A stretch of DNA of 64,000 nucleotides from JACRLW01 sp050181465 (GCA_050181465.1 JBFXDD010000005.1:124001-188000); one strand, 5' to 3'; numbered from the stretch's first letter, positions 7,992 to 16,314 are shown. The notes: a model not told the origin generated them from the sequence alone. Numbers and translations: made by a program.

Positions 7992-10244
7992 ATGTCGATT
8001 CGTCGCGAATACAAGGTCCAGGAACGCTTGGAGCGACTTCTGCACGAGCATGCAGGAGCCGATCCGACGCGCGTCGGTGGTCTGGACGAGCCGATCGTCC
8101 CCGGTTCCCGACTGACGCGACGCGCGGCGGTGCGCTTGTTCGAAGCTGCGCTCCAGTCGCGGCTCCAAGACCTGGAAGCGCGGCGCATGAAGGACGAAGG
8201 TCGGAGCTACTACACGATCGGCAGCAGCGGCCATGAAGCCAACGCGGTGTTCGGACACCTCTTGAGGACCGACGACCCCGCGCTGCTGCACTATCGAAGC
8301 GGCGCGTTCATGGCCGCACGCGCTCGTCGCGGCCGCGGCGAGACACCGATCTTCGACACGATGTTGTCGTTCGCCGCATCGGCCGAGGATCCGATCTCGG
8401 GTGGGCGTCACAAGGTGTTCGGATCACACTCGCTGTGGGTCCCGCCGCAAACCAGCACGATCGCGAGTCACCTGCCGAAGGCCTTCGGGATGGCGTTCGC
8501 GATCGGGCGTCTGAAGCGAATGGGAGTCGGTCTGCCGATCCGCGGCGACGCGATCGTGTATTGCTCGTTCGGCGACGCATCGGTGAATCACGCCACCGCT
8601 CTCGCCGGTCTGAACGCGGCGGCCTCTGCATCTCTGCAGCACCAGCCCTGCCCGGTGATCTTCGCATGTGAGGACAACGGGATCGGGATCAGCACGAGGA
8701 CACCGAACGACTACGTTCAGTTGCGTTATGGAGCGCATGCCGGGCTCCGCTACTTCACTGCAGATGGGCGAGACCTGGCGGAGTCACACGATCGCGCCGC
8801 GGAAGCGATCGAGTTCTGTCGCCGCACGCGACAGCCGGTGTTCTTCCATCTCCGGACCGTGCGGCTGATGGGCCATGCCGGATCGGACGTCGAGACGGTC
8901 TACCGGAGCGAGGAGGAACTCGATCGGAGCGAGGCGCGCGACCCGATGCTCGCCTTCGCGGACCTGCTCCTGACGACCGGCGCGATCTCGCCCGAAGGTC
9001 TGAACGCACTCCACGACGACCTCCGCGATCGGATCGCGCGAGCAGGTCGCGAAGCCTCGAACCGGCCGAAGTTGCGGACGGCAGCAGCCGTGCGCGAACC
9101 CTTGGAGTTCCCGGCGGCAGAGTCGTTGGTTCCACGGGTGGCGCCGACGGAAGATCGTCTGCGCGCCTTCGGCGGTCGCCTTCCCGAAGACGATCCCCGC
9201 GGTCGCCATCTTGCCTTTCGACTCGCGCAAGGTCTGAAAGACCTGTTGCTGGCCTACCCCGAGGCGGCCCTCTTCGGCGAAGACGTCGCGCGGAAGGGCG
9301 GCGTGTATCACGTGACCACCGGTCTCTACGAGACCTTCGGCGGCGGGCGGGTCTTCAACACGATCTTGGACGAGACCACGATCCTTGGTCTCGCGCAGGC
9401 CTTCGGCACACTCGGCGGCCTGCCGCTGCCGGAGATCCAGTACTTGGCGTACGTGCACAACGCCCTCGATCAGATTCGGGGTGAAGCGGCGAGCCTTCAG
9501 TTCTTCAGCGCGGGTCGCTTCCGCAACCCGATGGTCGTGCGCATCGCCGGCTACGCCTACCAGAAGGGATTCGGTGGTCACTTCCACAACGACAACAGCA
9601 TCGGTGCGTTGCTGGACATCCCGGGTCTCCTGATCGCGTCGCCATCCCGGGGCGATGACGCCGTAGGCATGCTGCGAACGCTGATGGCGGCCGCCGACCT
9701 CGCCGGCAAAGTCGGGATCTTCCTCGAGCCGATCGCGCTCTACATGACGAAGGATTTGCTGGAGAAGGGCGATGGACGTTGGGAGTGCGCATACCCACCC
9801 CCCGATCAGACCGTTCCGCTCGGCCAGCCGCGTCGTTACTGCGACGACGGCGACGACGACCTCTCGATCGTGAGCTGGGCGAACGGCCTACAGATGAGTC
9901 TCATCGCCCGCGAGCGACTGCGAGCGGAGGGCATCCGCGCGCGAGTACTGGATCTTCGGTGGCTGGCCCCGCTACCGATCGACGCGGTTCGCGCGGACCT
10001 GCACGCGACCGGTCGACTGCTCGTGGTCGACGAGTGCCGCGCGACCGCGGGCGGAGTCTCGCAAGCCATCCTCGCCGAACTCGCCGTCGACGACGCCTGC
10101 CGTGCCTACCCGATGCGTCGCATCGCCGGCGTCGACAGCTACGTCCCACTCGCAGAGGCGGCCAACCTCGTGTTGGTCCAGGTCGATGACATCCTCGCCG
10201 CCGCGCGTGCGCTGGTCGCGGCGACCAAGGAGACCCTGCGATGA
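7992..10244 (+). CDS. 2-oxoacid dehydrogenase E1, alpha and beta subunits fused
   Basis: 750 residues in two halves. Residues ~30-380 are an E1-alpha domain, with the TPP/Mg2+ motif opening GDASVNHATALAGLNAA and closing CEDNGIGI. Residues ~400-740 are the E1-beta transketolase-like domain (LFGEDVARKGGVYHVTTGL, NTILDETTILGLAQAFGTL, then GHFHNDNS). Such enzymes decarboxylate 2-oxoacids, typically branched-chain ones, and pass the acyl group to a lipoyl E2. Fused alpha-beta E1s are less common than split ones, and no E2 or E3 gene is nearby. Instead it overlaps a FabD-like gene through ATGA. The ATG at 7992 was chosen because upstream codons back to 7896 encode unrelated sequence. Confidence 0.88.
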   Translation: MSIRREYKVQERLERLLHEHAGADPTRVGGLDEPIVPGSRLTRRAAVRLFEAALQSRLQDLEARRMKDEGRSYYTIGSSGHEANAVFGHLLRTDDPALLHYRSGAFMAARARRGRGETPIFDTMLSFAASAEDPISGGRHKVFGSHSLWVPPQTSTIASHLPKAFGMAFAIGRLKRMGVGLPIRGDAIVYCSFGDASVNHATALAGLNAAASASLQHQPCPVIFACEDNGIGISTRTPNDYVQLRYGAHAGLRYFTADGRDLAESHDRAAEAIEFCRRTRQPVFFHLRTVRLMGHAGSDVETVYRSEEELDRSEARDPMLAFADLLLTTGAISPEGLNALHDDLRDRIARAGREASNRPKLRTAAAVREPLEFPAAESLVPRVAPTEDRLRAFGGRLPEDDPRGRHLAFRLAQGLKDLLLAYPEAALFGEDVARKGGVYHVTTGLYETFGGGRVFNTILDETTILGLAQAFGTLGGLPLPEIQYLAYVHNALDQIRGEAASLQFFSAGRFRNPMVVRIAGYAYQKGFGGHFHNDNSIGALLDIPGLLIASPSRGDDAVGMLRTLMAAADLAGKVGIFLEPIALYMTKDLLEKGDGRWECAYPPPDQTVPLGQPRRYCDDGDDDLSIVSWANGLQMSLIARERLRAEGIRARVLDLRWLAPLPIDAVRADLHATGRLLVVDECRATAGGVSQAILAELAVDDACRAYPMRRIAGVDSYVPLAEAANLVLVQVDDILAAARALVAATKETLR

Positions 10245-11260
10245 CTGCGAAGCCGACCGCCGTGCTGTTCTGTCCCGGACGCGGAAGCTACGGCCGTGGT
10301 GAACTCGGCGCGATCACGCGTCACGGGCTGGATGAAGCGATCACGACCGCGCTCGACGAGGCCGACGCCGTGCGTGCGCGCGAGGGACGACCGACGATCC
10401 GCGAACTCGACGGCGCCGGCGCCTTCCGGCCGGGCCTCCACCTGGAGGGCAGGAACGCCGCGGAACTCATCTACTTCGCGACGATGGCGGAACTGCCCCT
10501 GTTGCTGGAGCGCTACCGCATCGTCGCCGTCGCCGGCAACTCCTTGGGTTGGTACACCGCGCTCGCTGCCGCGGGTGCGCTGAACGTGCGTGCCGGCGCG
10601 CGACTGATTCGCACGATGGCTGCGCTGCAGGAGTTGGCCGTCGGCGGGCAGATCCTGACGACGACCGTCGATGAGGAGTGGCGCACCGACAGAGCACTCG
10701 CGGCAGCGGTCGATGATCGACTCGCTGCGGTGAACGCCTTGGGTTCTGATCACTTCGTGGCGCGCAGCATCCGGCTCGGCGGACACGAGGTGTTGGCGGG
10801 GACCGAACGCGGGGTGAGCGAGTTGCTCGCGCGGCTGCCGGTCCAGAAGTCGAAAGAGCGCGAGTTTCCCTTTCGCCTCGCCGGGCACGGCCCGTTCCAC
10901 ACCGCCCTTTGCGGCGAGGTGGCGGCAGCGGCCGAGGAGGCGCTCGCCGACCTGCCGATCCGAATGCCGAACATCGCGCTGATCGACGGTCGCGGCGACA
11001 GTCATTCGCCGTGGTCTGCCGATCCGCTCGATCTGCTCGAGTACACGACCACCGAGCAGGTCACGACGACCTTCGACTTCAGCGCCGCCGTCCGCACCGC
11101 GATGCGCGAGTTCGTTCCCGATGTGCTGCTTTGCGCGGGGCCGGGCTCCAGCTTGCGCGCGCCGGTGGGGCACATGGTGCTCCGCGAGGGTTACCGCGGC
11201 GTGCACAGCAAGGCCGAACTGTTCGGAGCTGGCCTCGTGCGGACGCTCGCCGACGGCTGA
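10241..11260 (+). CDS. FabD-like acyl/malonyl transferase
   Basis: 339 residues with an alpha/beta-hydrolase-like acyltransferase fold. The nucleophile elbow is GNSLGWY at ~residues 99-105, with Ser the likely acyl-enzyme residue. The second catalytic element is GHGPFHT, as in malonyl-CoA:ACP transacylases. It starts VLFCPGRGSYGRGE, in place of the family's usual PGQGxQ motif. Its ATG (10241) overlaps the E1 stop as ATGA, so the two are translationally coupled. Inference: the pair could feed a 2-oxoacid-derived acyl group to a carrier, for instance to prime branched-chain fatty acids. It is probably not the housekeeping fabD because no other fab gene is adjacent. Confidence 0.8.
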   Translation: MTAKPTAVLFCPGRGSYGRGELGAITRHGLDEAITTALDEADAVRAREGRPTIRELDGAGAFRPGLHLEGRNAAELIYFATMAELPLLLERYRIVAVAGNSLGWYTALAAAGALNVRAGARLIRTMAALQELAVGGQILTTTVDEEWRTDRALAAAVDDRLAAVNALGSDHFVARSIRLGGHEVLAGTERGVSELLARLPVQKSKEREFPFRLAGHGPFHTALCGEVAAAAEEALADLPIRMPNIALIDGRGDSHSPWSADPLDLLEYTTTEQVTTTFDFSAAVRTAMREFVPDVLLCAGPGSSLRAPVGHMVLREGYRGVHSKAELFGAGLVRTLADG

Positions 11261-11269
11261 GCCGGTGCG

Positions 11270-11971
11270 TCAGCTCGCGGCCTGAGCGGCGTCCTTCGAC
11301 TTGGCCAGCCGCTCGCACCATTCCGCCAGCCCGGTCACCGTGCGCGGAAGGTCCTGGTAGCGTGCGAGTTGGGCGAGCAGCACGTCGAGAGTCGCATCGG
11401 CGTCCTTCACCGCAGAGTGGCGCTTCTGGTCGTCGATCGCGGCCTTCTTGTCCTTGTCACCGCTCTCGTCACGCTCCGCGAACGCCGCGCCCTGAGCACG
11501 CCCGCAGTAGTGGGAGACCGCGTTGTTCAGGTTGCGCGGACCGAGGATGAAGCGGTCCCACGAGGTCTCCTTGCCGACGAAGATCGTGCGTGCGTCGACC
11601 ACCAGTCGGCCCTCCATCGCGAACGTGAGGCCATGACGACGGCACTCGGCCAACCAGAGCGGAAGGTCGTAGGCACTGATGTTGAAGCCGCAGAGATCGG
11701 CGTCGCCCAGGAAGTCGAGCAGAGCCTGACCGGCACGGGCCAGGGTGGGTTCGCCGAAGAGTCCGCGCACGTCGTCGTTGCGGATCCCGTGGATGCGCGT
11801 CGCGGACTCGGGGATGTCGATCCCGGGATCGAAGCGGCGCTGGAGGGAATCCCGGGAGCCGTCCGGGTTCAACCGGACGAGACCGACCTCGACGATCCGA
11901 TCGTTGCGGACATCCAGGCCGGTGGTTTCGAGGTCGAGACAGACGAGGGGACGAGCTAGCTCGAGAATCAT
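11270..11971 (-). CDS. DEDDh-family 3'-5' exonuclease (DnaQ-like)
   Basis: 233 residues. Exo I is CLDLETTGLDV (~residues 11-21) with the metal-binding D and E. Exo II lies around CGFNISAYDLPLWL (~93-106), and Exo III is HSAVKDADATLDVL (~186-199) with the catalytic His and Asp. Family members remove nucleotides 3'-5' in proofreading or repair, or act on RNA. A charged insertion rich in Lys and Asp (ERDESGDKDKKAAIDDQKR) precedes Exo III and is unusual. It is convergent with the acyltransferase gene, 9 bases apart. Whether it acts with polymerase III or separately cannot be told here. Confidence 0.9.
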   Translation of the reverse strand: MILELARPLVCLDLETTGLDVRNDRIVEVGLVRLNPDGSRDSLQRRFDPGIDIPESATRIHGIRNDDVRGLFGEPTLARAGQALLDFLGDADLCGFNISAYDLPLWLAECRRHGLTFAMEGRLVVDARTIFVGKETSWDRFILGPRNLNNAVSHYCGRAQGAAFAERDESGDKDKKAAIDDQKRHSAVKDADATLDVLLAQLARYQDLPRTVTGLAEWCERLAKSKDAAQAAS

Positions 11972-12085
11972 CGCGACGGATCGGGCTCGGTTGAGGAACG
12001 AGACGCCGGCCCCTCCCAGGGCCCGGTTGCTCCCCTTATAGCTGGCTCGCCCGTGAGAGGAAGTTCGCGTCGCGCGGCCGACGAC

Positions 12086-12655
12086 TCAGGCCGGCCAGCG
12101 CTCTTCCAATTGCGCGACCACGGAGGACCAGTGGCTCACTCCTGGGTGGTTCGTCGCCATGCGCTCGAGTTCGGCACCGAGATCCGCCAGCTCTTCGGCA
12201 CTCGCGCGCGCGGCAAGTGGGTAGATCGTCAGCTCTTCTTCGGTCATGTGTCGGCGCAACCGCGCGATGTAGGTCTGGGCGAGCTGGGCGAAGATCGCTC
12301 GCTCCTCCCCGAGGAGATCGGTCGGTTCCCAGAGCATGCACAGCGACTCGAGGAGATCGCTGGTCTCCTGGTGATCGCCGATCAGGCGGCCGAGTAGTTC
12401 GGCGTGGTCGTCACCGCCTACCGCCAGCACAAGCGGATGGATCGCCAGGCTCTCCCGATGGTGGTGGGAACGCTCGACGAACTCGCGCAGGTAGCGGAGG
12501 ACCAAGGCGACGTCTTCGCTCGGGAAACGCCCCTGGTCCAAGCCTCGAGCGAGCCGCTCGAAGACCCGCAACAGCCGACGGTGCAAGGCATGCTCGGCAA
12601 GCAGGGTTTGGATGGGGTTGGTCACAACGAGCAGGCCCAGCTTGAGGGTCGACAT
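12086..12655 (-). CDS. Hemerythrin-like (HHE) domain protein
   Basis: 189 residues predicted to be a helical bundle. Candidate diiron ligands are spread as EHALHRRLL, ERSHHHRESLAIHPLVLA, DDHAELLGRLIGDHQE and RHMTEEELTIYPLA, the pattern of pfam01814 proteins that bind O2, NO or act in redox and iron sensing. The start ATG at 12655 (MSTLKLGLLV) is preferred; the frame continues to 13054 but that part is low-complexity and antisense to another gene. It is divergent from the small gene upstream of lexA, and the 145-base gap between them holds two GAAC-N7-type sites, so it may share that control. Confidence 0.82.
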   Translation of the reverse strand: MSTLKLGLLVVTNPIQTLLAEHALHRRLLRVFERLARGLDQGRFPSEDVALVLRYLREFVERSHHHRESLAIHPLVLAVGGDDHAELLGRLIGDHQETSDLLESLCMLWEPTDLLGEERAIFAQLAQTYIARLRRHMTEEELTIYPLAARASAEELADLGAELERMATNHPGVSHWSSVVAQLEERWPA

Positions 12656-12712
12656 CGACACGCGCGCAATCCCGAGCCGCGGCGACCAATTTCGACGGCC
12701 GTCCCAGGGCCT

Positions 12713-12727
12713 GAACTTTTCCCGAAC
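12713..12727. promoter_or_regulatory. Candidate LexA-type operator, GAAC-N7-GAAC (site 1)
   Basis: The sequence GAACTTTTCCCGAAC fits GAAC-N7-GAAC exactly, the complement of the alphaproteobacterial LexA box GTTC-N7-GTTC. It lies 73 bases upstream of the small gene at 12801, two genes' worth upstream of lexA, in the divergent gap with the hemerythrin gene. A second copy differing at two of 15 positions lies 43 bases away. The alternative is an ECF-sigma -35 element, since GAACTT also occurs in those. Confidence 0.45.
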
Positions 12728-12755
12728 TTTCTTCAGGTGCAGGCTTGCTTCCACC

Positions 12756-12770
12756 GAACTTATCCCTAAC
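12756..12770. promoter_or_regulatory. Candidate LexA-type operator, GAAC-N7-TAAC (site 2)
   Basis: GAACTTATCCCTAAC matches site 1 at 13 of 15 positions with the same 7-base spacer, and ends 30 bases before the ATG at 12801. The repeat of a spaced motif in the control region of the lexA cluster is the reason for the call. One half-site is TAAC rather than GAAC. Confidence 0.42.
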
Positions 12771-12800
12771 ATCCGCGGAGTTCCCGAACGAGGCCCAAAC

Positions 12801-13292
12801 ATGACTGCGATCGCATCGGCACCGATTTCCCCCGCTCTTCGCCAGGCTCCGGTCTCGCGAGGCCGAGTGCGTGTCCGTCTCGATGGGTCTCGTCCGTCGC
12901 TTTCCCCGTCGAGTCCGCGGAGCGGAACACGGGACGCTTCAGCGGCGGGATCTGGACCGGCCGCGAATCGGGCGGGTGAGTCGCGAGGCGTTGGTTCGCC
13001 CGCTGGTGAAGGTCGGGCCTTCGTTCGGTTGGCGGATTGGCGCCATGGACCCACTGATTCCGCTCTGGTGGCGCCACTTCGGCACGCGACAGCGGTGGCT
13101 CTAGGGCCGACGGCGGTGGCTCTAGGCGCGGCGGCAGCAGATCTAGGCGCTGCGGCCGGGGAGTGTGGTCCGGTCGGGCTCGCCCGGCCGGAGGAACCGC
13201 GGAGTGTCTCGCCCGCCGGGAAACTGGTTGCCGACCTCTTGGGCGCGGGACTCGCGGTCGCCGCGCTCCTGTTCTTGGCGATCTACGCCTGA
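12801..13292 (+). CDS. Small tail-anchored protein upstream of lexA
   Basis: 163 residues, function not recognised. The N-terminal ~135 residues are Arg/Ser/Gly/Ala-rich and probably disordered. Around residues 98-121 are three near-copies of a seven-residue unit (TAVALGP, TAVALGA, AAADLGA) encoded by a 21-bp-period DNA repeat at about 13092-13147. The last ~23 residues (KLVADLLGAGLAVAALLFLA plus IYA) form one hydrophobic segment, giving a C-terminal membrane anchor. It ends 81 bases before lexA on the same strand with no obvious promoter between, so it may lie in the lexA transcript. Small SOS membrane proteins that block division lie next to lexA in other phyla (YneA, DivS), but there is no sequence similarity. 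Coding status is moderately supported by the clear TM end. Confidence 0.5.
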   Translation: MTAIASAPISPALRQAPVSRGRVRVRLDGSRPSLSPSSPRSGTRDASAAGSGPAANRAGESRGVGSPAGEGRAFVRLADWRHGPTDSALVAPLRHATAVALGPTAVALGAAAADLGAAAGECGPVGLARPEEPRSVSPAGKLVADLLGAGLAVAALLFLAIYA

Positions 13293-13373
13293 ACCAAGTC
13301 GCTTTCGACGGCCGTCCGGGGTGGTGCGTTCGAAGCCCCGGGCGGCCACACTTTCCATTCTCCGCAACGATCG

Positions 13374-13994
13374 ATGCATCTGACGCTCACCGACAAGCAG
13401 CTCAAGGTGCTGCGCCTCTTCCGGGATTTTCGTGACGAGCACGGTCTGTCGCCGACTCTGGAGGAAGCTGCGCAGATCCTCGGGGTGAGCAAGATCACCG
13501 TGCACGAGCACCTGCGTCACCTGGAGGACAAGGGCGCCGTCCGTCGCGACAAGTCCAAGGCGCGTTCCGTTTCGATCCTCTACGACCCCGATGAGCCGCG
13601 ATCCCGCGGGACGCGGACGGTCAGCGAGCTCCCCATCTTGGGAGTGGTCGCCGCGGGTCGACCGATCGAGGCCGTCGAACACGCGGAGGTCGTGCCGCTG
13701 ACGGATCTCGTCCCGACCGGCGATGACCACTATGTGCTGCGGGTCCAGGGCAAGTCGATGATCGAGGATCACATCGACGACGGCGACTACGTGGTCATTC
13801 GACGGCAGCAGGCAGCGAAGAACGGGGACATCGTGGTTGCGATCGTGGACGGCGAAGAGGCGACGTTGAAGCGGTACTTCTTCGAGCACGGCAGGGTTCG
13901 ACTCCAGCCCGCGAATTCAGCACTCACGCCGATTTACCCGGAGCGCTGTGAGATCCGCGGGGTCTTGCGCGGCGTGATCCGCAAAATGCGCTGA
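13374..13994 (+). CDS. lexA: LexA repressor (SOS regulator, S24 autopeptidase)
   Basis: 206 residues. The N-terminal winged helix-turn-helix (residues 1-65) reads LTDKQLKVLRLFRDF and PTLEEAAQILGVSKITVHEH. The self-cleavage site is Ala94-Gly95 in GVVAAGRPIEA. The catalytic dyad is Ser128 (GKSMIEDHIDDGD) and Lys166 (EEATLKRYF). LexA binds SOS promoters and cleaves itself when stimulated by RecA filaments. The recognition helix (SKITVHEHLRHLEDKG) contains the bacterial LexA pattern V-x-E-H-x-x-x-L-E-x-K-G. No operator was found in the 81-base gap immediately upstream, but two GAAC-N7-type sites lie before the preceding gene. The ATG at 13374 fits the usual LexA length. Confidence 0.97.
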   Translation: MHLTLTDKQLKVLRLFRDFRDEHGLSPTLEEAAQILGVSKITVHEHLRHLEDKGAVRRDKSKARSVSILYDPDEPRSRGTRTVSELPILGVVAAGRPIEAVEHAEVVPLTDLVPTGDDHYVLRVQGKSMIEDHIDDGDYVVIRRQQAAKNGDIVVAIVDGEEATLKRYFFEHGRVRLQPANSALTPIYPERCEIRGVLRGVIRKMR

Positions 13995-14044
13995 GCGCAG
14001 ACGTCGAGATCCTTCGCTGTATCGATTGCAGCGCGGTGCGAAGC

Positions 14045-14228
14045 CTGGACTGGACTCTTCGTGAACGTCTGATGCGATCGTCGCCATTCTCGCCGCGCCA
14101 CGTCGCTACGTCGGCTCCGCCCTGGCTGTGTAGCTACGGCTACGCTTCGGTCATCGCTCCACGCAGCCCCTTGCCGTCCATCGACCTGCGTCCATCTCGC
14201 GACGACGTTCACGAATAGTCCGGCCTAG
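14045..14228. repeat. Dispersed palindromic element, copy B (long form, ~184 bp)
   Basis: CTGG (14045-14048) to CTAG (14225-14228). The left core is GGACTCTTCGTGAACGTCTG and the right core GACGACGTTCACGAATAGTC. The centre has TAGCTACGGCTACG and CCATCGACCTGCGT, in the same orientation as copy A. It lies 50 bases after the lexA stop and ends 9 bases before the next ATG, so the leader of the CDGSH gene is almost entirely repeat. Confidence 0.87.
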
Positions 14229-14237
14229 ACTGGGCGA

Positions 14238-14522
14238 ATGCCCGACGAACCCAATCGGCCAACCCCTCCCGAAGCACCCGGCCGAGTACAGAATCGACCC
14301 TTCGTGGTGTCGTGCTCACCCGGCAAGTACGCCTACTGCCAGTGCCAACGAAGCGCGCGATTCCCGTTCTGTGATGGAACTCACCGCGAATTGGTCGCCG
14401 CTGGAACCGACATCGGCCCCATGAAGGTGGTGCTCGACGACGAGAAGATGGTCGCCTGGTGCTGCTGCGGAAAGTCCGGGAAGAAGCCCTTCTGCGACGG
14501 ATCTCACGCGCGAGCGGAGTGA
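14238..14522 (+). CDS. Tandem CDGSH iron-sulfur protein
   Basis: 94 residues with two complete CDGSH motifs. The first has Cys34, Cys36, Cys45 and His49 (CQCQRSARFPFCDGTH). The second has Cys75, Cys77, Cys86 and His90 (CCCGKSGKKPFCDGSH). Each 3Cys-1His set binds a redox-active 2Fe-2S cluster. Bacterial two-motif (type 3) proteins bind two clusters in one chain and are thought to act in electron or cluster transfer; the partner is unknown. An extra Cys76 sits inside the second motif. Its 3' end overlaps the convergent methyltransferase gene by 19 bases. Cytoplasmic; no targeting signal. Confidence 0.93.
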   Translation: MPDEPNRPTPPEAPGRVQNRPFVVSCSPGKYAYCQCQRSARFPFCDGTHRELVAAGTDIGPMKVVLDDEKMVAWCCCGKSGKKPFCDGSHARAE

Positions 14523-15112
14523 GACTTGGCCGGGGTGGTCGCGGTCCTCACTCCCGCGGAGACGACCGACGCTTCCAACTCGAGTAGAGCCTGCTTGATC
14601 GCGACACCACCGGTGTAGCCGGTGGCCTTGCCGTCGCTACCGATCACCCGGTGACAGGGAACGACCAGCGCGACGGGATTGGTCGCGTTCGCGCGTGCCA
14701 CCGCGCGCCATGCCGTCGGGCGACCGATCCTCACGGCAAGCTCGCGATAGGTGAGAGTCTTGCCGTAAGGAATCCTCCGAACGACCTTCCAGACCGACTC
14801 CTGAAACGGAGTGCCGCGGACTGCGACCGGAAGATCTACGACCTTCGACTTGCCGGTCACGAACTCACGCACGGCCGCAACTGACTTGGCGCACAGTCGC
14901 GGACGCTCCTCGATCGCCGAGAAACGCGATCGCAACTCCTCCAGCGCCGATTCCAGTTCGCTGGTCTCACTTCCTTCGGCCAGGAAGCGGAGCCCAACCA
15001 GGGCCTGTCCCGAATCGACCGCAACCAGAACGCGCCCGACGCTCGAGGTGCCGACCGACCAGGCGATCGGCTCGGCAGATTCGCGATTCGAAGTGCGAGA
15101 GGTGGTTCTCAT
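14504..15112 (-). CDS. ogt: Methylated-DNA--protein-cysteine S-methyltransferase
   Basis: 202 residues. The acceptor site PCHRVIGSDG holds the suicide Cys at ~153, preceded by the helix-turn-helix region TYRELAVRIGRPTAWRAVARAN with its Arg finger and Asn hinge. The enzyme removes O6-alkyl groups from guanine onto itself, directly reversing alkylation damage. The N-terminal half (VGTSSVGRVLVAVDSGQALVGL) fits the Ogt/MGMT ferredoxin-like domain without an Ada regulatory part. The ATG at 15112 is chosen; an ATG at 15139 would add nine residues. It lies in the same neighbourhood as lexA and the exonuclease. Confidence 0.94.
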   Translation of the reverse strand: MRTTSRTSNRESAEPIAWSVGTSSVGRVLVAVDSGQALVGLRFLAEGSETSELESALEELRSRFSAIEERPRLCAKSVAAVREFVTGKSKVVDLPVAVRGTPFQESVWKVVRRIPYGKTLTYRELAVRIGRPTAWRAVARANATNPVALVVPCHRVIGSDGKATGYTGGVAIKQALLELEASVVSAGVRTATTPAKSHSARA

Positions 15113-15152
15113 GCGACAGCAGTGCGATCGCATGAGCAAGAAAAGCGCTCGC

Positions 15153-16271
15153 TCACTTGCCCTTCGACGCCGGGGCGTTCGAGCCTTTCGCCTCGGCCTT
15201 GTTGGACGGCTCGCGAAGCGTGTAGTCGATCGTCATCTTCGACGCCTCGTCACCCTCCCCGAACTGCATCGTGAGGCGGCGCTGCTTCTCCGACGAGTGA
15301 ACCAAGGTCTGCAACACGGGAACCTCGCTCCCGTCCGGACCATGAGTCGAGCCGGTGAAACGAAGGGTCTTGGACTTGGCGTCGAACTCTCCGCTCGTGA
15401 CGGTGAAGGTCGGCGTCCAAGAGTCGATCCAATAGCTGACGAGTTTGCCGGTGGTGGCATCGAAGCCGCTGAGTGCGTGACCGGTGAACGGCATGCCCAT
15501 CATCTCCCCTGAGAAGTCGGACCACGTCCAGTGACCGCCGCAGACCCAGCGCACACTCTCGGCGCACTCCGACTCTTGGGGTGGCATGCCGGGAATGTCA
15601 TGGCGGGCCTTCGCCTTCCAGTCTCCAAGCCCGAGACCGAGTGGATGGACCTTGTCGCTGGCCGCCTTCAATGCCGGCACGGCCGCCTTCGGGGCTTCCT
15701 TGAGGCGGGTTCGACGGATGACCATGCACTGAGTCTGGGCTTGGTCCTCGCCGAGGATCCAACACGTCTCGACCGACTCGTCGTCGCTCTCCATGACCAG
15801 TTGGCTCCGCATCCGACCGTGGCCGGTGTTGCCTTCGAAAGTCCACGCGAGGCGCCTGGCATCGAAGCTACCTCGCATCCTCGCCGGCGGCTCTTCCATG
15901 CTGGAGACCCAAATGCCGTCATAGGCCTTCGCGTTGGGGTCGTAACCGACGATCCAGTAGCCCTCGAAGTTCTGACCTTCGTGGTGACTCTGGGTCACAC
16001 TCCTCAACCACAGACCACCGCCGAGCAAGTCGATGGTCTCGATGCCATCGCTCTCCGTTGCTTTCTCCATGCCGGGGATCCCAGGAATCGCCTCGGTTCG
16101 ATAGACGACGCGCCAAGTACCAACCTGTCGACTCAAGGCTCGATGGTGTTCGGTAACGGGATCGACCGACACCACTTCGTCGACGGCGACCGGCGAATCC
16201 GGTTCTTGAGCGAGCGTCAGTGGAAGGATGAAGGAGGAGGCAAGAAGGGATCGAATCAGCGTGTGAGACAT
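15153..16271 (-). CDS. Secreted protein with two DUF1579-like domains
   Basis: 372 residues with a signal peptide (MSHTLIRSLLASSFILPLTLA, cleavage probably near AQ-EP). Two similar halves follow: residues ~45-195 (LSRQVGTWRVVYRTEAIPGIPGM and GGGLWLRSVTQSHHEG) and ~210-355 (GLGDWKAKARHDIPGMPPQESE and GGHWTWSDFSGEMMGMPF). Both fit DUF1579-type lipocalin-like beta-barrels of unknown function that are abundant in planctomycetes. The tail is Lys/Ala-rich and charged. The start at 16271 is chosen because it opens directly on the signal sequence. No catalytic residue can be named. Confidence 0.78.
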   Translation of the reverse strand: MSHTLIRSLLASSFILPLTLAQEPDSPVAVDEVVSVDPVTEHHRALSRQVGTWRVVYRTEAIPGIPGMEKATESDGIETIDLLGGGLWLRSVTQSHHEGQNFEGYWIVGYDPNAKAYDGIWVSSMEEPPARMRGSFDARRLAWTFEGNTGHGRMRSQLVMESDDESVETCWILGEDQAQTQCMVIRRTRLKEAPKAAVPALKAASDKVHPLGLGLGDWKAKARHDIPGMPPQESECAESVRWVCGGHWTWSDFSGEMMGMPFTGHALSGFDATTGKLVSYWIDSWTPTFTVTSGEFDAKSKTLRFTGSTHGPDGSEVPVLQTLVHSSEKQRRLTMQFGEGDEASKMTIDYTLREPSNKAEAKGSNAPASKGK

Positions 16272-16314
16272 GGGACGGAACGATCGCGCGAAGTGCGCGC
16301 CGCTACAGATCATG

